Source of the DNA: Sphaerisporangium fuscum
GTDB lineage: Bacteria; Actinomycetota; Actinomycetes; Streptosporangiales; Streptosporangiaceae
Assembly (NCBI RefSeq): GCF_018531465.1
Contig: NZ_JAHDTF010000034.1
Span: 1-64,000, forward strand
Length of the DNA: 64,000 bases
Direction: 5' to 3'
Shown: positions 16,154-25,370 of the stretch, piece by piece
How positions within the stretch are numbered: position 1 is the stretch's first letter
Layout: the number at the start of each line of letters is the position of its first letter
Position numbers and translations under genes: made by a program
Notes under the pieces: model-generated
What the model was told of the DNA's origin: nothing
Seen by the model: only the letters and a program-made list of their open reading frames with translations
The model's database searches: none

Positions 16154-17461
16154 GTGGGTCAAGTGTCCCAGCGTCCTCGGCTCGCGCCGACGCGTGCCGC
16201 CGTGGCCGGACTTGCCCTCGTCATCGTCCTCGGCGTCGCGGTCGGCGGCACCCTTCTGATCACCCGCGCGGCGGCCGACGACCCGGGCGGTGCGGCCCGT
16301 ACGCCGCTCGCGGAGGTCCGTGACCTGACCTCGAAGGTCACCCCCTTCCCGGCCCTCACGCCGGGCGCCTCGCAACCGCCCGGTCAGCAGTCCGCACAGC
16401 CCCCGCAGGGGTCCCCGTCGCCCACGGCGCCGCCGCTCGCCCAGGCGACCGCCGAAGGACAAGTCGTGCTCGCCACGCCGCCCCGGCTGATCGCCGTCAC
16501 CCGCCAGAGCGTGAGCCAGGACACCTTGCTGAAGGTCGCGGCGCTGAAGGATGTGACGAAGGTCACCCTCGCCGACGGCGGCGCCGTCCGCTTCTCCGCC
16601 GCCACGCTGAACCTCCTCGCGGTCGACCCCATGGAGTTCCGCACCTGGGCCCCGAAGGCCGTCGCCGAGGAGCCCGCGGTGTGGGACGCCCTGGCGCGCG
16701 GGGAGTTCGTCGCCGAGTCCGCGACCGCCGGGCGCTACATGCTGCAACTCGGCGGCGAGTACGACGCGGGCACGGGCTCCCGGCTGCGGGTCGCCGCCTC
16801 CGCGCCGTTCGGCCTGCCCGGAGTGGACGGGCTCGTGAGCAGGGAGGTCGGGCGCGCCCTCGGCCTGGTCCCGGGCGTCGCGGTCCTGGTCCACACCCCG
16901 CGGGCCAAGGCCTCCGACGTGGGCGCGCGGGTCAAGCGACTGCTCGGCAAGGGCGCGCAGATCATCACGATCGGTGCGAACCGGGTGACCAGGCCCCCGG
17001 TGCCCGTGCCGTCGGCCTCGCCGACCGCCGCGCCGGTGCCCGTGGCGGCGCGGGAGCGCAGCGGCACCTCGCTGGTGGGACGGCCGGGCAGCTACCTCGA
17101 CCTCTACAAGATCTCCGCAGGGGTGTGCCCGGGGCTGTCGTGGACCGTCCTGGCCGCGATCGGGCAGGTGGAGAGCGGCCACGGGCGCAACAACGGCCCC
17201 TCGTCGGCGGGGGCGCTCGGCCCGATGCAGTTCATGCCCGCCACCTGGAAGGCCTACGGGGTGGACGGCGACGGCGACGGCAAGGCGGACATCTGGAGCC
17301 CGTACGACGCCGTGCCCTCCGCGGCGCACTACCTGTGCGCCAACGGCGGGGGCCAGGGCGGCGCCAAGCTGCGCTCGGCGGTCTTCCGCTACAACCACTC
17401 GTGGGACTACGTGAACAGGGTGCTCGGCATAGCCGAGGCCTACGCCCGCGCCTACCCCTGA
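16154..17461 (+). CDS. membrane-anchored lytic transglycosylase
   Basis: About 435 residues from GTG 16154. A short basic N-terminus leads to one membrane helix (AAVAGLALVIVLGVAVGGTLLI), then a Pro-rich stalk and a central domain without clear match. The C-terminal SLT domain has VLAAIGQVESGHGRNN (catalytic Glu near residue 340), SSAGALGPMQFMPATWKAYG, DGDGDGKADIW and AAHYLCANGG. It cleaves peptidoglycan glycan strands at the outer face of the membrane. Three starts are possible: ATG 16109, GTG 16154 and GTG 16163. ATG 16109 leaves only 17 bp to the divergent MFS gene, and TAGGTT at 16144-16149 looks like a -10 element, so a later start is favoured. Confidence 0.88.
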   Translation: MGQVSQRPRLAPTRAAVAGLALVIVLGVAVGGTLLITRAAADDPGGAARTPLAEVRDLTSKVTPFPALTPGASQPPGQQSAQPPQGSPSPTAPPLAQATAEGQVVLATPPRLIAVTRQSVSQDTLLKVAALKDVTKVTLADGGAVRFSAATLNLLAVDPMEFRTWAPKAVAEEPAVWDALARGEFVAESATAGRYMLQLGGEYDAGTGSRLRVAASAPFGLPGVDGLVSREVGRALGLVPGVAVLVHTPRAKASDVGARVKRLLGKGAQIITIGANRVTRPPVPVPSASPTAAPVPVAARERSGTSLVGRPGSYLDLYKISAGVCPGLSWTVLAAIGQVESGHGRNNGPSSAGALGPMQFMPATWKAYGVDGDGDGKADIWSPYDAVPSAAHYLCANGGGQGGAKLRSAVFRYNHSWDYVNRVLGIAEAYARAYP

Positions 17462-17505
17462 GACCCGCACGCCCCCGGTGCCCCGCCGCTGGTGGTGCGG
17501 GACGG

Positions 17506-18468
17506 TCACTTGCCGCCGGGACGGCGGGGGGCGGGGCAGCAGGTGCCGGGACAGGGGGCGGGCTCGGGCTCGTCCAGGAGCTCGCGGACCATGGAGACGA
17601 AGCGCGGGTGGGTGCCCGCCGTGGCCGCCCGGGTCATGTGCATGCCGAGCTCGCGGGCGACGGCCGCCGCCTCGGTGTCGAGGTCGTAGACGACCTCCAT
17701 GTGGTCGGAGACGAACCCGATCGGCACCAGCACCACCGCCTCGGTGCCGGCCTGGTGGAGCGCCCTGAGGTGGTCGCACACGTCGGGCTCCAGCCACGGC
17801 ACCTGAGGGGGGCCGCTGCGGCTCTGCCAGACCAGGTCCCACGACCGGTCGCCCGCCACCAGCGCGGCCGTGGCGCGGAGCTGGGCCTCGTACGCCCCGC
17901 CGGACGGCCCCGCGGAGGCGGCCATCGACACCGGGATGCTGTGGGCGGTGAACACCAGCCGGGCGTGCTCGCGCCGCTCCTCGGGGAGCCGGTCGAGCGC
18001 CTCGCGGGTGTGGTCGGCCATGGCCGCGACGAACCCGGGGTGGTCGAAGTAGTGGCGCAGCCGGACGATCTCGGGGGCGCCGGGGACCTGCGCCCGCGCC
18101 CGCGCGATGTCGTCGAGGTACTGGCGGCAGCTCGAATAGGAGCTGTAGGCCGCGGTGATGAACGCCGCCGCGCGGCCGACCCCGTCGGCCGCCATCTTCT
18201 GCAGGGTGTCGGCCAAGAAGGGATGCCAGTTGCGGTTGCCCCAGTAGATGGGCAGGTCGATCTCGGGCCGCAGCGCGGCGATCAGGTCGCGGCACTGCTG
18301 GTTGATCGGGCTGACCCCGCCGAACCCCTGGTAGTGGGCCTCGACCTCGAGCAGCCGCTCGCGGGGCACCCCTCGCCCGCGGACGACGTTCTCGAGGAAG
18401 GGCATCACGTCCTCGGGCTTCTCGGGCCCGCCGAAGGAGACGACCAGCAACGCGTCGTAACGTGCCAT
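17506..18468 (-). CDS. hemH: ferrochelatase (coproporphyrin ferrochelatase type)
   Basis: 320 residues. Inserts ferrous iron into a porphyrin in haem synthesis; actinobacterial enzymes act on coproporphyrin III (CpfC). Visible family features are YDALLVVSFGGPEKPEDVMPFL, GGVSPINQQ, ITAAYSSYSSCRQYLDDI, LVFTAHSIP with the active-site His, LVWQSRSGPPQVPWLEPDV, and VVLVPIGFVSDHMEVVYDLD with the active-site Glu. The tail CPGTCC plus an internal Cys fits the [2Fe-2S] cluster seen in actinobacterial ferrochelatases. ATG 18468 is chosen from the conserved N-terminus. It is convergent with the transglycosylase and divergent from the S9 peptidase. Confidence 0.95.
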   Translation of the reverse strand: MARYDALLVVSFGGPEKPEDVMPFLENVVRGRGVPRERLLEVEAHYQGFGGVSPINQQCRDLIAALRPEIDLPIYWGNRNWHPFLADTLQKMAADGVGRAAAFITAAYSSYSSCRQYLDDIARARAQVPGAPEIVRLRHYFDHPGFVAAMADHTREALDRLPEERREHARLVFTAHSIPVSMAASAGPSGGAYEAQLRATAALVAGDRSWDLVWQSRSGPPQVPWLEPDVCDHLRALHQAGTEAVVLVPIGFVSDHMEVVYDLDTEAAAVARELGMHMTRAATAGTHPRFVSMVRELLDEPEPAPCPGTCCPAPRRPGGK

Positions 18469-18528
18469 GCCACCATCCAACCGCATGTTCCCGGGTGTGG
18501 GAGCTGTGGGACCGCCCGGTGCGGGGGG

Positions 18529-18534
18529 TAGGTT
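18529..18534 (+). promoter_or_regulatory. -10 element of a probable leaderless promoter
   Basis: TAGGTT lies 7 nt before the GTG start at 18542; no Shine-Dalgarno is visible between them. Confidence 0.5.
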
Positions 18535-18541
18535 CGGGTAA

Positions 18542-20518
18542 GTGAGCCTCTTTAAGGACATTCGCCAATATGTCGGTGTGCCGCGGCTGCTGTCCCTGCG
18601 GCTGTCCCCGGACGGATCGCGGTTGATCTCCGTCGTCCAGTCGCTCAACCCCGACGGCAAGTCGTACGGCACCTCGATCTGGGAGATCCCCACCGAGCCC
18701 GGCGGCGAGCCGCACCGGCTGACCCGCTCGGCGAAGGGGGAGACGGGCGCGACGTTCACCAAGGACGGTGACGTGCTGTTCTTCTCCCGCCGGCCGGATC
18801 CCACCGTCAAGGAGCAGGACGACGAGGTGGCGGCCCTGTGGCTGCTGCCCCGCAGGGGCGGGGAGGCCCGGCGGGTGGCCGAGCGGCCCGGAGGCGTCAC
18901 CGGCGTGGAGACCGGCGGCGGCACCGTCGTCTTCATGGCCGACGTGCTGCCCGGCGACGCCGCCACCGAGGCCGACAGGCGCAAGGCCCGCAAGGAGGCC
19001 GGGATCAGCGCGATCCTGCACGAGGGCTCCCCGATCCGGTACTGGGATCACGACCTCGGCCCCGGTCAGCCCCGGTTGTTCGCCGCCTCGCTGCCCGGGC
19101 TCGACGAGCCCCGCGACCTGACCCCCGGCGCCGGAGGCGCCCTGGAGGTGGGGTCCTACACGGTGAGCCCCGACGGCGCCACGGTGGTCGCGACCTGGCG
19201 GGTGCCGCTGCCCGGCGGCGAACAGCACTCCGAGCTGGTGGCGATCGACGTGGCGACCGGGGAGCGGCGGACGATCGCCTCCTCCCCAGGGCACGACTTC
19301 GGCGGCCCGCTCGCGATCTCCCCGGACGGCCGGTACGTCGCCTTCTCCCGCGAGTCGCACGGCGACCATGAGAAGGCCGCCGCGTACTGCCTGTGCGTCG
19401 CCGACCTCGCCACGGGCGAGAACACCGAGCACATGAACGGCCACGTGCCCGTGGAGGCCGTCTGGGCGCCCGACTCCCGCTCGGTCTATGTCATCGCCGA
19501 CCTCGAGGGGCGCCGTCCGATCTTCCAGGTCCCGCTGGCGGGCGAGCCGGCGCGGCTCACGCGGGACGACCACGCCTACCTGTGGACCTGCCCCTCGCCC
19601 GACGGGCGCCATCTGTACGCGCTGCGCAGCTCCATCGCCGGGGCCGCCGCCCCGGTGCGCATCACGCTCGACGGCGGGGAGACCACCGAGCTGCCCTCGC
19701 CGGCCCCCGCGATGGAGGTCCCCGGGACGCTCACCGAGATCACCGCCGTCGCGGACGACGGCGTGGAGATCCGCTCCTGGCTGGTGCTGCCCGCCGGCGC
19801 CTCCGAGGCCGCTCCGGCGCCGCTGCTGGTGTGGGTGCACGGCGGCCCGAACAGCAGCTGGAACGACTGGTCCTGGCGGTGGAACCCGTGGATCATGGCC
19901 GAGCACGGTTACGCCGTCCTGCTGCCCGACCCCGCCCTGTCCACCGGCTACGGGCAGGAGATGCTGCAGCGCGGCTGGGGCGACTGGGGCCCGCGCACCC
20001 ACGCCGACGTGATGGCGATCACCGACGCCTGTGTCGCCCGTCCCGACATCGACGCCGGGCGCACCGGCATGATGGGCGGGTCGTTCGGCGGGTACATGGC
20101 CAACTGGATCGCCGGGCACACCGACCGGTTCCGGGCGATCGTCACCCACGCCTCCCTGTGGTACCTGGACCAGTTCGCGGGCACCACCGACTTCCCGCCC
20201 TTCTGGATGCGTCAGTTCGGCCCGCCCGGCTCCGAGCGCCTCGAGCGGCTCTCCCCGCACCGGTCCCTGGACCGGATCAGTACGCCGATGCTCGTCATCC
20301 ACGGCGACAGGGACTACCGGGTGCCGATCGGCGAGGCGCTGCGCCTGTGGTGGGACCTGGACAGATCGTCGGTGGAGGCGAAGTTCCTCTACTTCCCGGA
20401 CGAGAACCACTGGATCCTCAAGCCGGGCAACGTCGTCGTCTGGTACGAGACGGTCCTGGCCTTCCTCGCCCAGCACGTGCTCGGCGAGGAGTGGGAGCGT
20501 CCGGAGTCCCTGGGATGA
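18542..20518 (+). CDS. S9 family (prolyl-oligopeptidase-like) serine peptidase
   Basis: 658 residues. The N-terminal half is a WD/propeller-like domain with repeated SPDG motifs (LRLSPDGSRLIS, TVSPDGATVVA, AISPDGRYVAFSR). The C-terminal half is an alpha/beta-hydrolase peptidase: LLVWVHGGPNSSWND, GGSFGGYM with nucleophile Ser 514, HGDRDYRVP with Asp 591, and DENHWI with His 623. This matches acylaminoacyl-/dipeptidyl-peptidase types; no signal peptide is present, so it is cytoplasmic and probably trims short peptides. It overlaps the next gene by 4 nt. Confidence 0.93.
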   Translation: MSLFKDIRQYVGVPRLLSLRLSPDGSRLISVVQSLNPDGKSYGTSIWEIPTEPGGEPHRLTRSAKGETGATFTKDGDVLFFSRRPDPTVKEQDDEVAALWLLPRRGGEARRVAERPGGVTGVETGGGTVVFMADVLPGDAATEADRRKARKEAGISAILHEGSPIRYWDHDLGPGQPRLFAASLPGLDEPRDLTPGAGGALEVGSYTVSPDGATVVATWRVPLPGGEQHSELVAIDVATGERRTIASSPGHDFGGPLAISPDGRYVAFSRESHGDHEKAAAYCLCVADLATGENTEHMNGHVPVEAVWAPDSRSVYVIADLEGRRPIFQVPLAGEPARLTRDDHAYLWTCPSPDGRHLYALRSSIAGAAAPVRITLDGGETTELPSPAPAMEVPGTLTEITAVADDGVEIRSWLVLPAGASEAAPAPLLVWVHGGPNSSWNDWSWRWNPWIMAEHGYAVLLPDPALSTGYGQEMLQRGWGDWGPRTHADVMAITDACVARPDIDAGRTGMMGGSFGGYMANWIAGHTDRFRAIVTHASLWYLDQFAGTTDFPPFWMRQFGPPGSERLERLSPHRSLDRISTPMLVIHGDRDYRVPIGEALRLWWDLDRSSVEAKFLYFPDENHWILKPGNVVVWYETVLAFLAQHVLGEEWERPESLG

Positions 20519-21315
20519 GCGACCTTCTCGAACTCGCGGTGGGCATCGCCCGCGAGGCGGGCGAGATGCTGCTGGCCAAGCGTCCCGCCCGTCCCGAGGT
20601 CGTGCAGACCAAGTCCAGCGGCACCGACGTCGTCACGGCGCTGGACCGCGCCTCCGAGGACCTGATCAGGCAGCGGATCCGGGCCGCCAGGCCCGGGGAC
20701 GCCATCCTCGGCGAGGAGGGCGGCGAGACCGGGGAGGGGCGTGTCCGCTGGGTCGTCGACCCCATCGACGGCACCGTCAACTTCCTGTACGGCCTGCCCG
20801 AGTGGGCGGTGAGCATCGCCGTCGAGGTGGACGGCGAGGTCGTCGCCGGCGTCGTCAACGCCGTGCCGCGAGGGGAGCTGTTCGCCGCCGAGAAGGGCGG
20901 CGGCGCGGAGCTGCTCAGGGACGGCGCGCCCGCCGAGAGGCTGCGGTGCAACGGCGAGGTGCCGCTGTCCGAGGCGCTGATCGCCACCGGGTTCGGCTAC
21001 CTGCCCGCCCGCCGCGCCGTGCAGGCGCAGGTGCTCGCGCACGTGCTGCCGAAGGTCCGCGACATCCGGCGGGGCGGCTCGGCGGCGTGCGACCTGTGCT
21101 CGGTGGCCGCCGGGCGGGTGGACGGCTACTACGAGCGGGGCGTCAACCACTGGGACGTGGCGGCGGGCGGGCTGATCGCCGCCGAGGCGGGGGCGCGGCT
21201 CGGCGGCCTGCGCGGCCGTCCCGCCGGTTCGGACATGACGGTGTGCGCCGCGCCCGCCCTGTTCGAGGAGCTGTGCGACCTGCTCGAACCCCTCGACCCC
21301 GAGCGCGACGCCTGA
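20515..21315 (+). CDS. inositol monophosphatase family protein
   Basis: 266 residues. Metal-binding motifs of the FIG superfamily are present: ILGEEGG, WVVDPIDGTVNFLYGLP and NHWDVAAGGLIAAEAG. It hydrolyses inositol-1-phosphate or related sugar/nucleotide monophosphates using Mg2+. Its ATG overlaps the peptidase stop (ATGA), so the two are translationally coupled. A hairpin immediately downstream separates it from the convergent small gene. Confidence 0.93.
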   Translation: MSDLLELAVGIAREAGEMLLAKRPARPEVVQTKSSGTDVVTALDRASEDLIRQRIRAARPGDAILGEEGGETGEGRVRWVVDPIDGTVNFLYGLPEWAVSIAVEVDGEVVAGVVNAVPRGELFAAEKGGGAELLRDGAPAERLRCNGEVPLSEALIATGFGYLPARRAVQAQVLAHVLPKVRDIRRGGSAACDLCSVAAGRVDGYYERGVNHWDVAAGGLIAAEAGARLGGLRGRPAGSDMTVCAAPALFEELCDLLEPLDPERDA

Positions 21316-21326
21316 TCGGGGACATG

Positions 21327-21354
21327 AAAAGGGCCCACCCTTCAGGGTGGGCCC
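21327..21354 (-). terminator. intrinsic terminator between convergent genes
   Basis: GGGCCCACCCT (21331-21341) pairs with AGGGTGGGCCC (21344-21354). On the minus strand the hairpin is followed by TTTTCATG, so it best terminates the small minus-strand gene, and probably also the phosphatase transcript. Confidence 0.85.
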
Positions 21355-21379
21355 GAGGTCGTGGCGGAAGAGATCGTGA

Positions 21380-21541
21380 CTACTGGATCGCGACGCCGTT
21401 GTCGACCGCGATCCGCCGCAGGTCCTCTATCTCGGCGGTGAGAGTGTCGGCGAGGAAGTCGTCGCCGCTGGTGCGCGCCTCCTGGAGACCCTTGTAGGCC
21501 TGGTCGAGCCGGTGTTCGATCGTGGAAGTGAACTCGCCCAT
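21380..21541 (-). CDS. small conserved-looking protein (53 residues)
   Basis: The frame from ATG 21541 encodes MGEFTSTIEHRLDQAYKGL and continues as a mainly helical, acidic peptide ending VDNGVAIQ, with TAG at 21380-21382. AAGGTGAG lies directly upstream as ribosome-binding site, and a terminator follows the stop. These signals make it a real gene although it is short. It probably forms a two-helix bundle; the function is unknown. It lies between the phosphatase and the CutRS genes. Confidence 0.75.
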   Translation of the reverse strand: MGEFTSTIEHRLDQAYKGLQEARTSGDDFLADTLTAEIEDLRRIAVDNGVAIQ

Positions 21542-21854
21542 CTCACCTTCTTTCTCGAGGGGCGAAGGAATGTTCGGTCTGCCACACGGAGCCTGGGGAG
21601 GGGCCGAAACCTTCCCCGGCCGCGGGTCTTGCGGGTCTACCCACCGTCCTGTCGGCCTTAAACCACCTATCCCGAATGTCCGGGGTGTGCTTTATGTCAC
21701 CTGTCGGACGCATCGTTGGCGGGTGCTTACCATGCGCTTAAGCCGAATATGGCAACAATGACCTGCGAGCTGTGACGCCGGGGCGTGCGCCGCCGAGGGC
21801 CGGGGAACAGAGCTGATCGCGTGATGGGTCGGGACTACGGGAGGTGCAGGGGCC
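21542..21854. other. divergent promoter region before the response regulator
   Basis: 313 bp with no credible gene. It must hold promoters for the small minus-strand gene and for the two-component operon. The part near 21655-21760 is relatively AT-rich. I see no clear operator. Confidence 0.4.
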
Positions 21855-22508
21855 GTGCGGGTGCTTGTTGTTGAGGACGAGCGGGTGCTCGCGGACGCGA
21901 TCGCGACGGGGCTACGCCGGGAGGCCATGGCCGTCGACGTCGCCTACGACGGCGCGGGGGCGCTGGAGCGCACCGGGTACATCGACTACGACGTGATCGT
22001 GCTCGACCGTGACCTGCCCAAGGTCCACGGCGACGAGGTGTGCCGCCGGCTGGTCGCCGACCGCACCGCCTCGCGCATCCTCATGCTGACCGCCTCCGGC
22101 GAGGTGGACGACAAGGTCGAGGGCCTGGAGCTCGGCGCCGACGACTACCTGGCCAAGCCCTTCGCGTTCATGGAGCTCGTGGCCCGGGTGCGGGCCCTCG
22201 GCCGCCGCTCGGCGCCCGCGCTCCCGCCGGTGCTGGAGAGGGCGGGCATCCGCCTCGACCCCGGCAAGCGGCTGGTCACCAGGGACGGCACCGAGATCGC
22301 CCTCACCAAGAAGGAGTTCGCCGTCCTGGAGGAGCTGATGCGCGCCGAGGGCGCCGTGGTCAGCCAGGAGGATCTCCTGGACAAGGCCTGGGACGAGAAC
22401 ATCGACCCGTTCACCAACGTGGTGCGGGTGACGATGATGACGCTGCGCAAAAAGCTCGGTGAGCCGCCGGTGATCGAGACCGTGCCCGGAGTGGGATACA
22501 AACTGTGA
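21855..22508 (+). CDS. cutR: OmpR-family response regulator, CutR-like
   Basis: 217 residues, the length of Streptomyces CutR, and the sequence matches what I recall of it (MRVLVVEDE...RREAMAVDV; VLDRDLP; DPFTNVVRVT). Receiver domain: acidic pair E7/D8, phosphoacceptor Asp 51 in VLDRDLP, Thr in LMLTASG and Lys in LAKPFAF. C-terminal winged helix: RDGTEIALTKKEFAVLEELM to VPGVGYKL. Start is GTG. It overlaps the kinase gene by 4 nt. The CutRS system was first linked to copper-related phenotypes and affects antibiotic production and envelope stress; which signal acts here is not visible. Confidence 0.9.
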   Translation: MRVLVVEDERVLADAIATGLRREAMAVDVAYDGAGALERTGYIDYDVIVLDRDLPKVHGDEVCRRLVADRTASRILMLTASGEVDDKVEGLELGADDYLAKPFAFMELVARVRALGRRSAPALPPVLERAGIRLDPGKRLVTRDGTEIALTKKEFAVLEELMRAEGAVVSQEDLLDKAWDENIDPFTNVVRVTMMTLRKKLGEPPVIETVPGVGYKL

Positions 22509-23977
22509 GCGGCGAACCCGAGGCGCGTGGCACCGGGCGCCCGTCCTTCTCCTCACCCCCGCCCCTGATCGTCCCCCCGGAGGCCGCTCCGCAGGAGGCC
22601 GCGCCCTCCCGATCGGAAGGACCGGCGGCAGCGCCCGCCGCGCCCGCGGGCACCTCCGGACCGTCCGGCGCGCCGGACACCGGTTGGCGCAGCGAACAGC
22701 TCACGGTGGAGAGCACGCGCAAACCGCCGCGTCCCAAGGCCTCGCCGCCGCCCCCGACCGGCCCGCCCGCCTGGGACGGTCCGCCGCCGTTCGCGCCCGG
22801 CCCCGTCGGGCAGCACCTCATCGAGCGGCTGATGCGGCTGCCGGGGCGCATGAGCATCCGCATGCGGCTCACGATCACCTACGGCTCGCTCTTCTTCGCA
22901 GCCGGGGCGCTCCTGGTCTTCGTGATCTACTCGTTCGTCGGCAAGGCGATCTGGGACTCCTGGCCGGACTTCCCGTCTTTCCTGCTGGACGGGTACCCGC
23001 CGAGCTTCGTGGCGGGGATCCAGGACAGGTGGGCCTCCTTCCGGTCCGACACGATCGAGGCCGCGCGGCACCAGCTGCTGATCCGGTCGCTGCTGGCGCT
23101 CGGCGGCGTCGGCATCCTCGCCCTGCTGTTCGGCTACTTCGTGGCCGACCGGGCGCTGCGTCCGATCCAGCGGATCACCACCACCGCCCGGCGCCTCTCG
23201 GAGACCTCGCTCGCGCACGAGCGCATCGACCTGCAGGGGCCCGACGACGAGCTGAAGGAGCTGGCCGACACCTTCGACGCCATGCTCACCCGGCTGAACC
23301 GCGCCTTCGACGCGCAGCGGCGGTTCGTGGACAACGCCTCCCACGAGCTGCGCACCCCGCTGGCGATCAACCGCACGGTGCTGGAGGTGGCTCTCGGCGA
23401 CCCGCACGCCTCGGAGGACCTGCGGGTGCTCGGCCGTACGCTGCTCGGCACCAACGCCCGCAACGAGCACCTGATCGAGGGCCTGCTGCTGCTCGCCCGT
23501 AGCGAACGCGAGCTCGCGGTGCGCAAGCCCGTCGACCTCCTCGACGTCGCCCAGACCGTGGTCGAGCAGCACTCCTCCTTCGCCAAGGAGAGCGGCGTCA
23601 CCGTGACCGTCGACCTTCGCCCCTCACCCACGATGGGCGACCCCGTGCTGCTGGAACGGCTCGTCGCCAACCTCGTCGAGAACGCGGTCAAGTACAACGT
23701 TCCCGAGTCCGGTCAAGTCTGGCTGCGGACGGGAATGGTGGACGGCGCCCCCGTTGTTCAGGTGGCCAACACCGGGCCGCATGTGCCCGCGTACGAGGTG
23801 GACGACCTGTTCGAGCCCTTCAGAAGGCTCAACTCCGACCGCGTGGAATCCGCGCGCGGCACGGGGCTCGGGCTGTCCATCGTCCGCGCGGTCGTCCGCG
23901 CCCACCAGGGGAACGTTCACGCCGTTCCGAGGGAAGGCGGGGGACTGGTGATGACGGTGCGACTTCCGGCGGGCTGA
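22505..23977 (+). CDS. cutS: sensor histidine kinase, CutS-like
   Basis: 490 residues. The first about 110 residues are Pro/Ala/Ser-rich and probably disordered. Then MSIRMRLTITYGSLFFAAGALL is the first membrane helix, a short extracytoplasmic loop (about 140-195) and a second helix (LLALGGVGILALLFGYFVA). A HAMP domain follows, then the HisKA box FVDNASHELRTPLA with phospho-His 280. The HATPase_c domain has NLVENAVKYNVP, ANTGPHVP and GTGLGLSIV. Start GTG 22505 overlaps the cutR stop. The Pro-rich extension is longer than I recall for CutS, so translation could also begin later. Confidence 0.9.
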   Translation: MSGEPEARGTGRPSFSSPPPLIVPPEAAPQEAAPSRSEGPAAAPAAPAGTSGPSGAPDTGWRSEQLTVESTRKPPRPKASPPPPTGPPAWDGPPPFAPGPVGQHLIERLMRLPGRMSIRMRLTITYGSLFFAAGALLVFVIYSFVGKAIWDSWPDFPSFLLDGYPPSFVAGIQDRWASFRSDTIEAARHQLLIRSLLALGGVGILALLFGYFVADRALRPIQRITTTARRLSETSLAHERIDLQGPDDELKELADTFDAMLTRLNRAFDAQRRFVDNASHELRTPLAINRTVLEVALGDPHASEDLRVLGRTLLGTNARNEHLIEGLLLLARSERELAVRKPVDLLDVAQTVVEQHSSFAKESGVTVTVDLRPSPTMGDPVLLERLVANLVENAVKYNVPESGQVWLRTGMVDGAPVVQVANTGPHVPAYEVDDLFEPFRRLNSDRVESARGTGLGLSIVRAVVRAHQGNVHAVPREGGGLVMTVRLPAG

Positions 23978-24250
23978 TCCGGCGGGGGGCGTCTCGTTCA
24001 CGCCAGACATGTGGTTGGATGTGCCGTCGAACGCGATGGATCCTGTGGCCAATGCTGAGGTTTTCGCCATATTTGGCTAACCGGTGGCGAAGGCGGCAAG
24101 GCCGTCACGTGTCGGGAGGTTCGCCGACCGTTCCCACGGGGTACCGATTGCAAAATTCCCCGAGAGAAACGGGCACAAGATGGACCGCCCAGACGTTACA
24201 GACGCGCGACGCCCACGCGCACGCCATAGATGAGGGGGATGACTACGTAA

Positions 24251-24550
24251 ATGGCCACTGACTACGACAGCCCACGCAAGACCGACGACGACCTGAGTGA
24301 GGACAGCCTTCAGGAGCTTCAGGCCCGGCGGACCGACAAGTCCTCCGGCAGCATCGACATCGACGAGACCGATCTCGCCGAGTCCCTCGAGCTGCCGGGT
24401 GCCGATCTGTCCAACGAGGAGCTTTCGCTCCGGGTGATCCCCCGGCAGGCGGACGAGTTCACGTGCTCGCGTTGCTTCCTGGTGCACCACCGCAGCCAGC
24501 TTGCCTCTGACAAGAATGGGCAGCAGATCTGCAGGGAATGCGCCGCCTGA
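24251..24550 (+). CDS. DUF4193 zinc-ribbon-like protein
   Basis: 99 residues, full length for the family. It has an acidic N-terminus, then SNEELSLRVIPRQADEFTCSRCFLVHHRSQLA, with four Cys at 72, 75, 94 and 97 (CxxC...CxxC) suited to a structural zinc. DUF4193 proteins are actinobacteria-specific and of unknown function. It lies downstream of cutRS across a 273-bp gap, and 16 bp upstream of the next gene, with which it probably shares a transcript. Confidence 0.92.
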   Translation: MATDYDSPRKTDDDLSEDSLQELQARRTDKSSGSIDIDETDLAESLELPGADLSNEELSLRVIPRQADEFTCSRCFLVHHRSQLASDKNGQQICRECAA

Positions 24551-24566
24551 GAATCAGGGAGGCTCC

Positions 24567-25370
24567 GTGACATCTGGAGCGGATCGACCATCGCAGGATC
24601 AGCCCGGCCCTCTGGAGCCGGCGCGGTCGGCCTCGGCCGACGCTGAGGTAGCCGAACTCGTCGGAAAGCTTTCCGAGGCGGGTGAGATGGATGGGGCCGA
24701 GCGGCGTCGGCTGCTCGGCCGCCTCAGCGTGTCGCTCTCGGCCGCCCGCAAGAAGGCGCGGGCCACCGGCGCCGCACGGGGCCGGTGGCTGGCCGACGTC
24801 TTCGCGTCCATCGCCCCGCGCCTGCCCATCCGCGATCTCGCGACGCTTCAGGAGCATCATTACGGCCTGTCCGGCGACGCGCTCGCCGACGACCTGATCC
24901 GCACCGCCGGCAAGGCGACGATGGCGGTCGGGGCGATCGGCGGAGCCCTGGCGGCGGCCGAGTTCGCCGCTCCGCCCCTCCTGTTGTCGGCGCCCGCCCA
25001 GCTGGTCGCCGAGACCCTCGTGGTCGCCGCGATCGAGGTCAAGCTGATCGCCGAGCTGCACGAGGTGTACGGCGTCCACGTCCCCGGCACCGGCACCCAG
25101 CGCGCCATGGCGTTCACCACGGCCTGGTCCAGGCAGAGGGGGGTCGACCCGCTGTCACCGGCCTCCGTGCAGATGGCCCTCGGAGCGGCCGCCAAGGCGG
25201 CGTTGCGCAAGCGCCTGATGCGCACGCTCGGGCGTCACCTGACCACTCTCGGCCCCTTCCTCACCGGCGCCGTAGCCGGGGGAGCGCTCAACCGGGCCGC
25301 CACCAGGAAGCTCGCCCATGTGGTGCGCGACGACCTGCGCCGGCAGCGAGGGCTCGACGCCGCCGACTGA
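24567..25370 (+). CDS. conserved hypothetical protein with hydrophobic core
   Basis: 267 residues from GTG 24567, preceded by AGGGAGG. A polar N-terminus is followed by an Arg-rich helix (40-75). Two hydrophobic stretches at about 115-160 could be membrane-embedded, then GVHVPGTGTQRAMAFTTAWS and a Gly/Ala hydrophobic segment (230-245) near the end. The pattern slightly recalls EcsC-type proteins but I do not assign it. Its position directly after DUF4193 suggests co-transcription. Confidence 0.8.
   Translation: MTSGADRPSQDQPGPLEPARSASADAEVAELVGKLSEAGEMDGAERRRLLGRLSVSLSAARKKARATGAARGRWLADVFASIAPRLPIRDLATLQEHHYGLSGDALADDLIRTAGKATMAVGAIGGALAAAEFAAPPLLLSAPAQLVAETLVVAAIEVKLIAELHEVYGVHVPGTGTQRAMAFTTAWSRQRGVDPLSPASVQMALGAAAKAALRKRLMRTLGRHLTTLGPFLTGAVAGGALNRAATRKLAHVVRDDLRRQRGLDAAD

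Noticed and set aside
16088..20476. 1462-codon open frame on the minus strand across the transglycosylase, ferrochelatase and peptidase genes
   Set aside because: It crosses three well-supported genes in other frames and only makes biased low-complexity sequence.
21522..21761. 79-codon plus-strand frame opposite the 53-residue gene
   Set aside because: No ribosome-binding site, overlap with a better-supported gene, and mixed composition.
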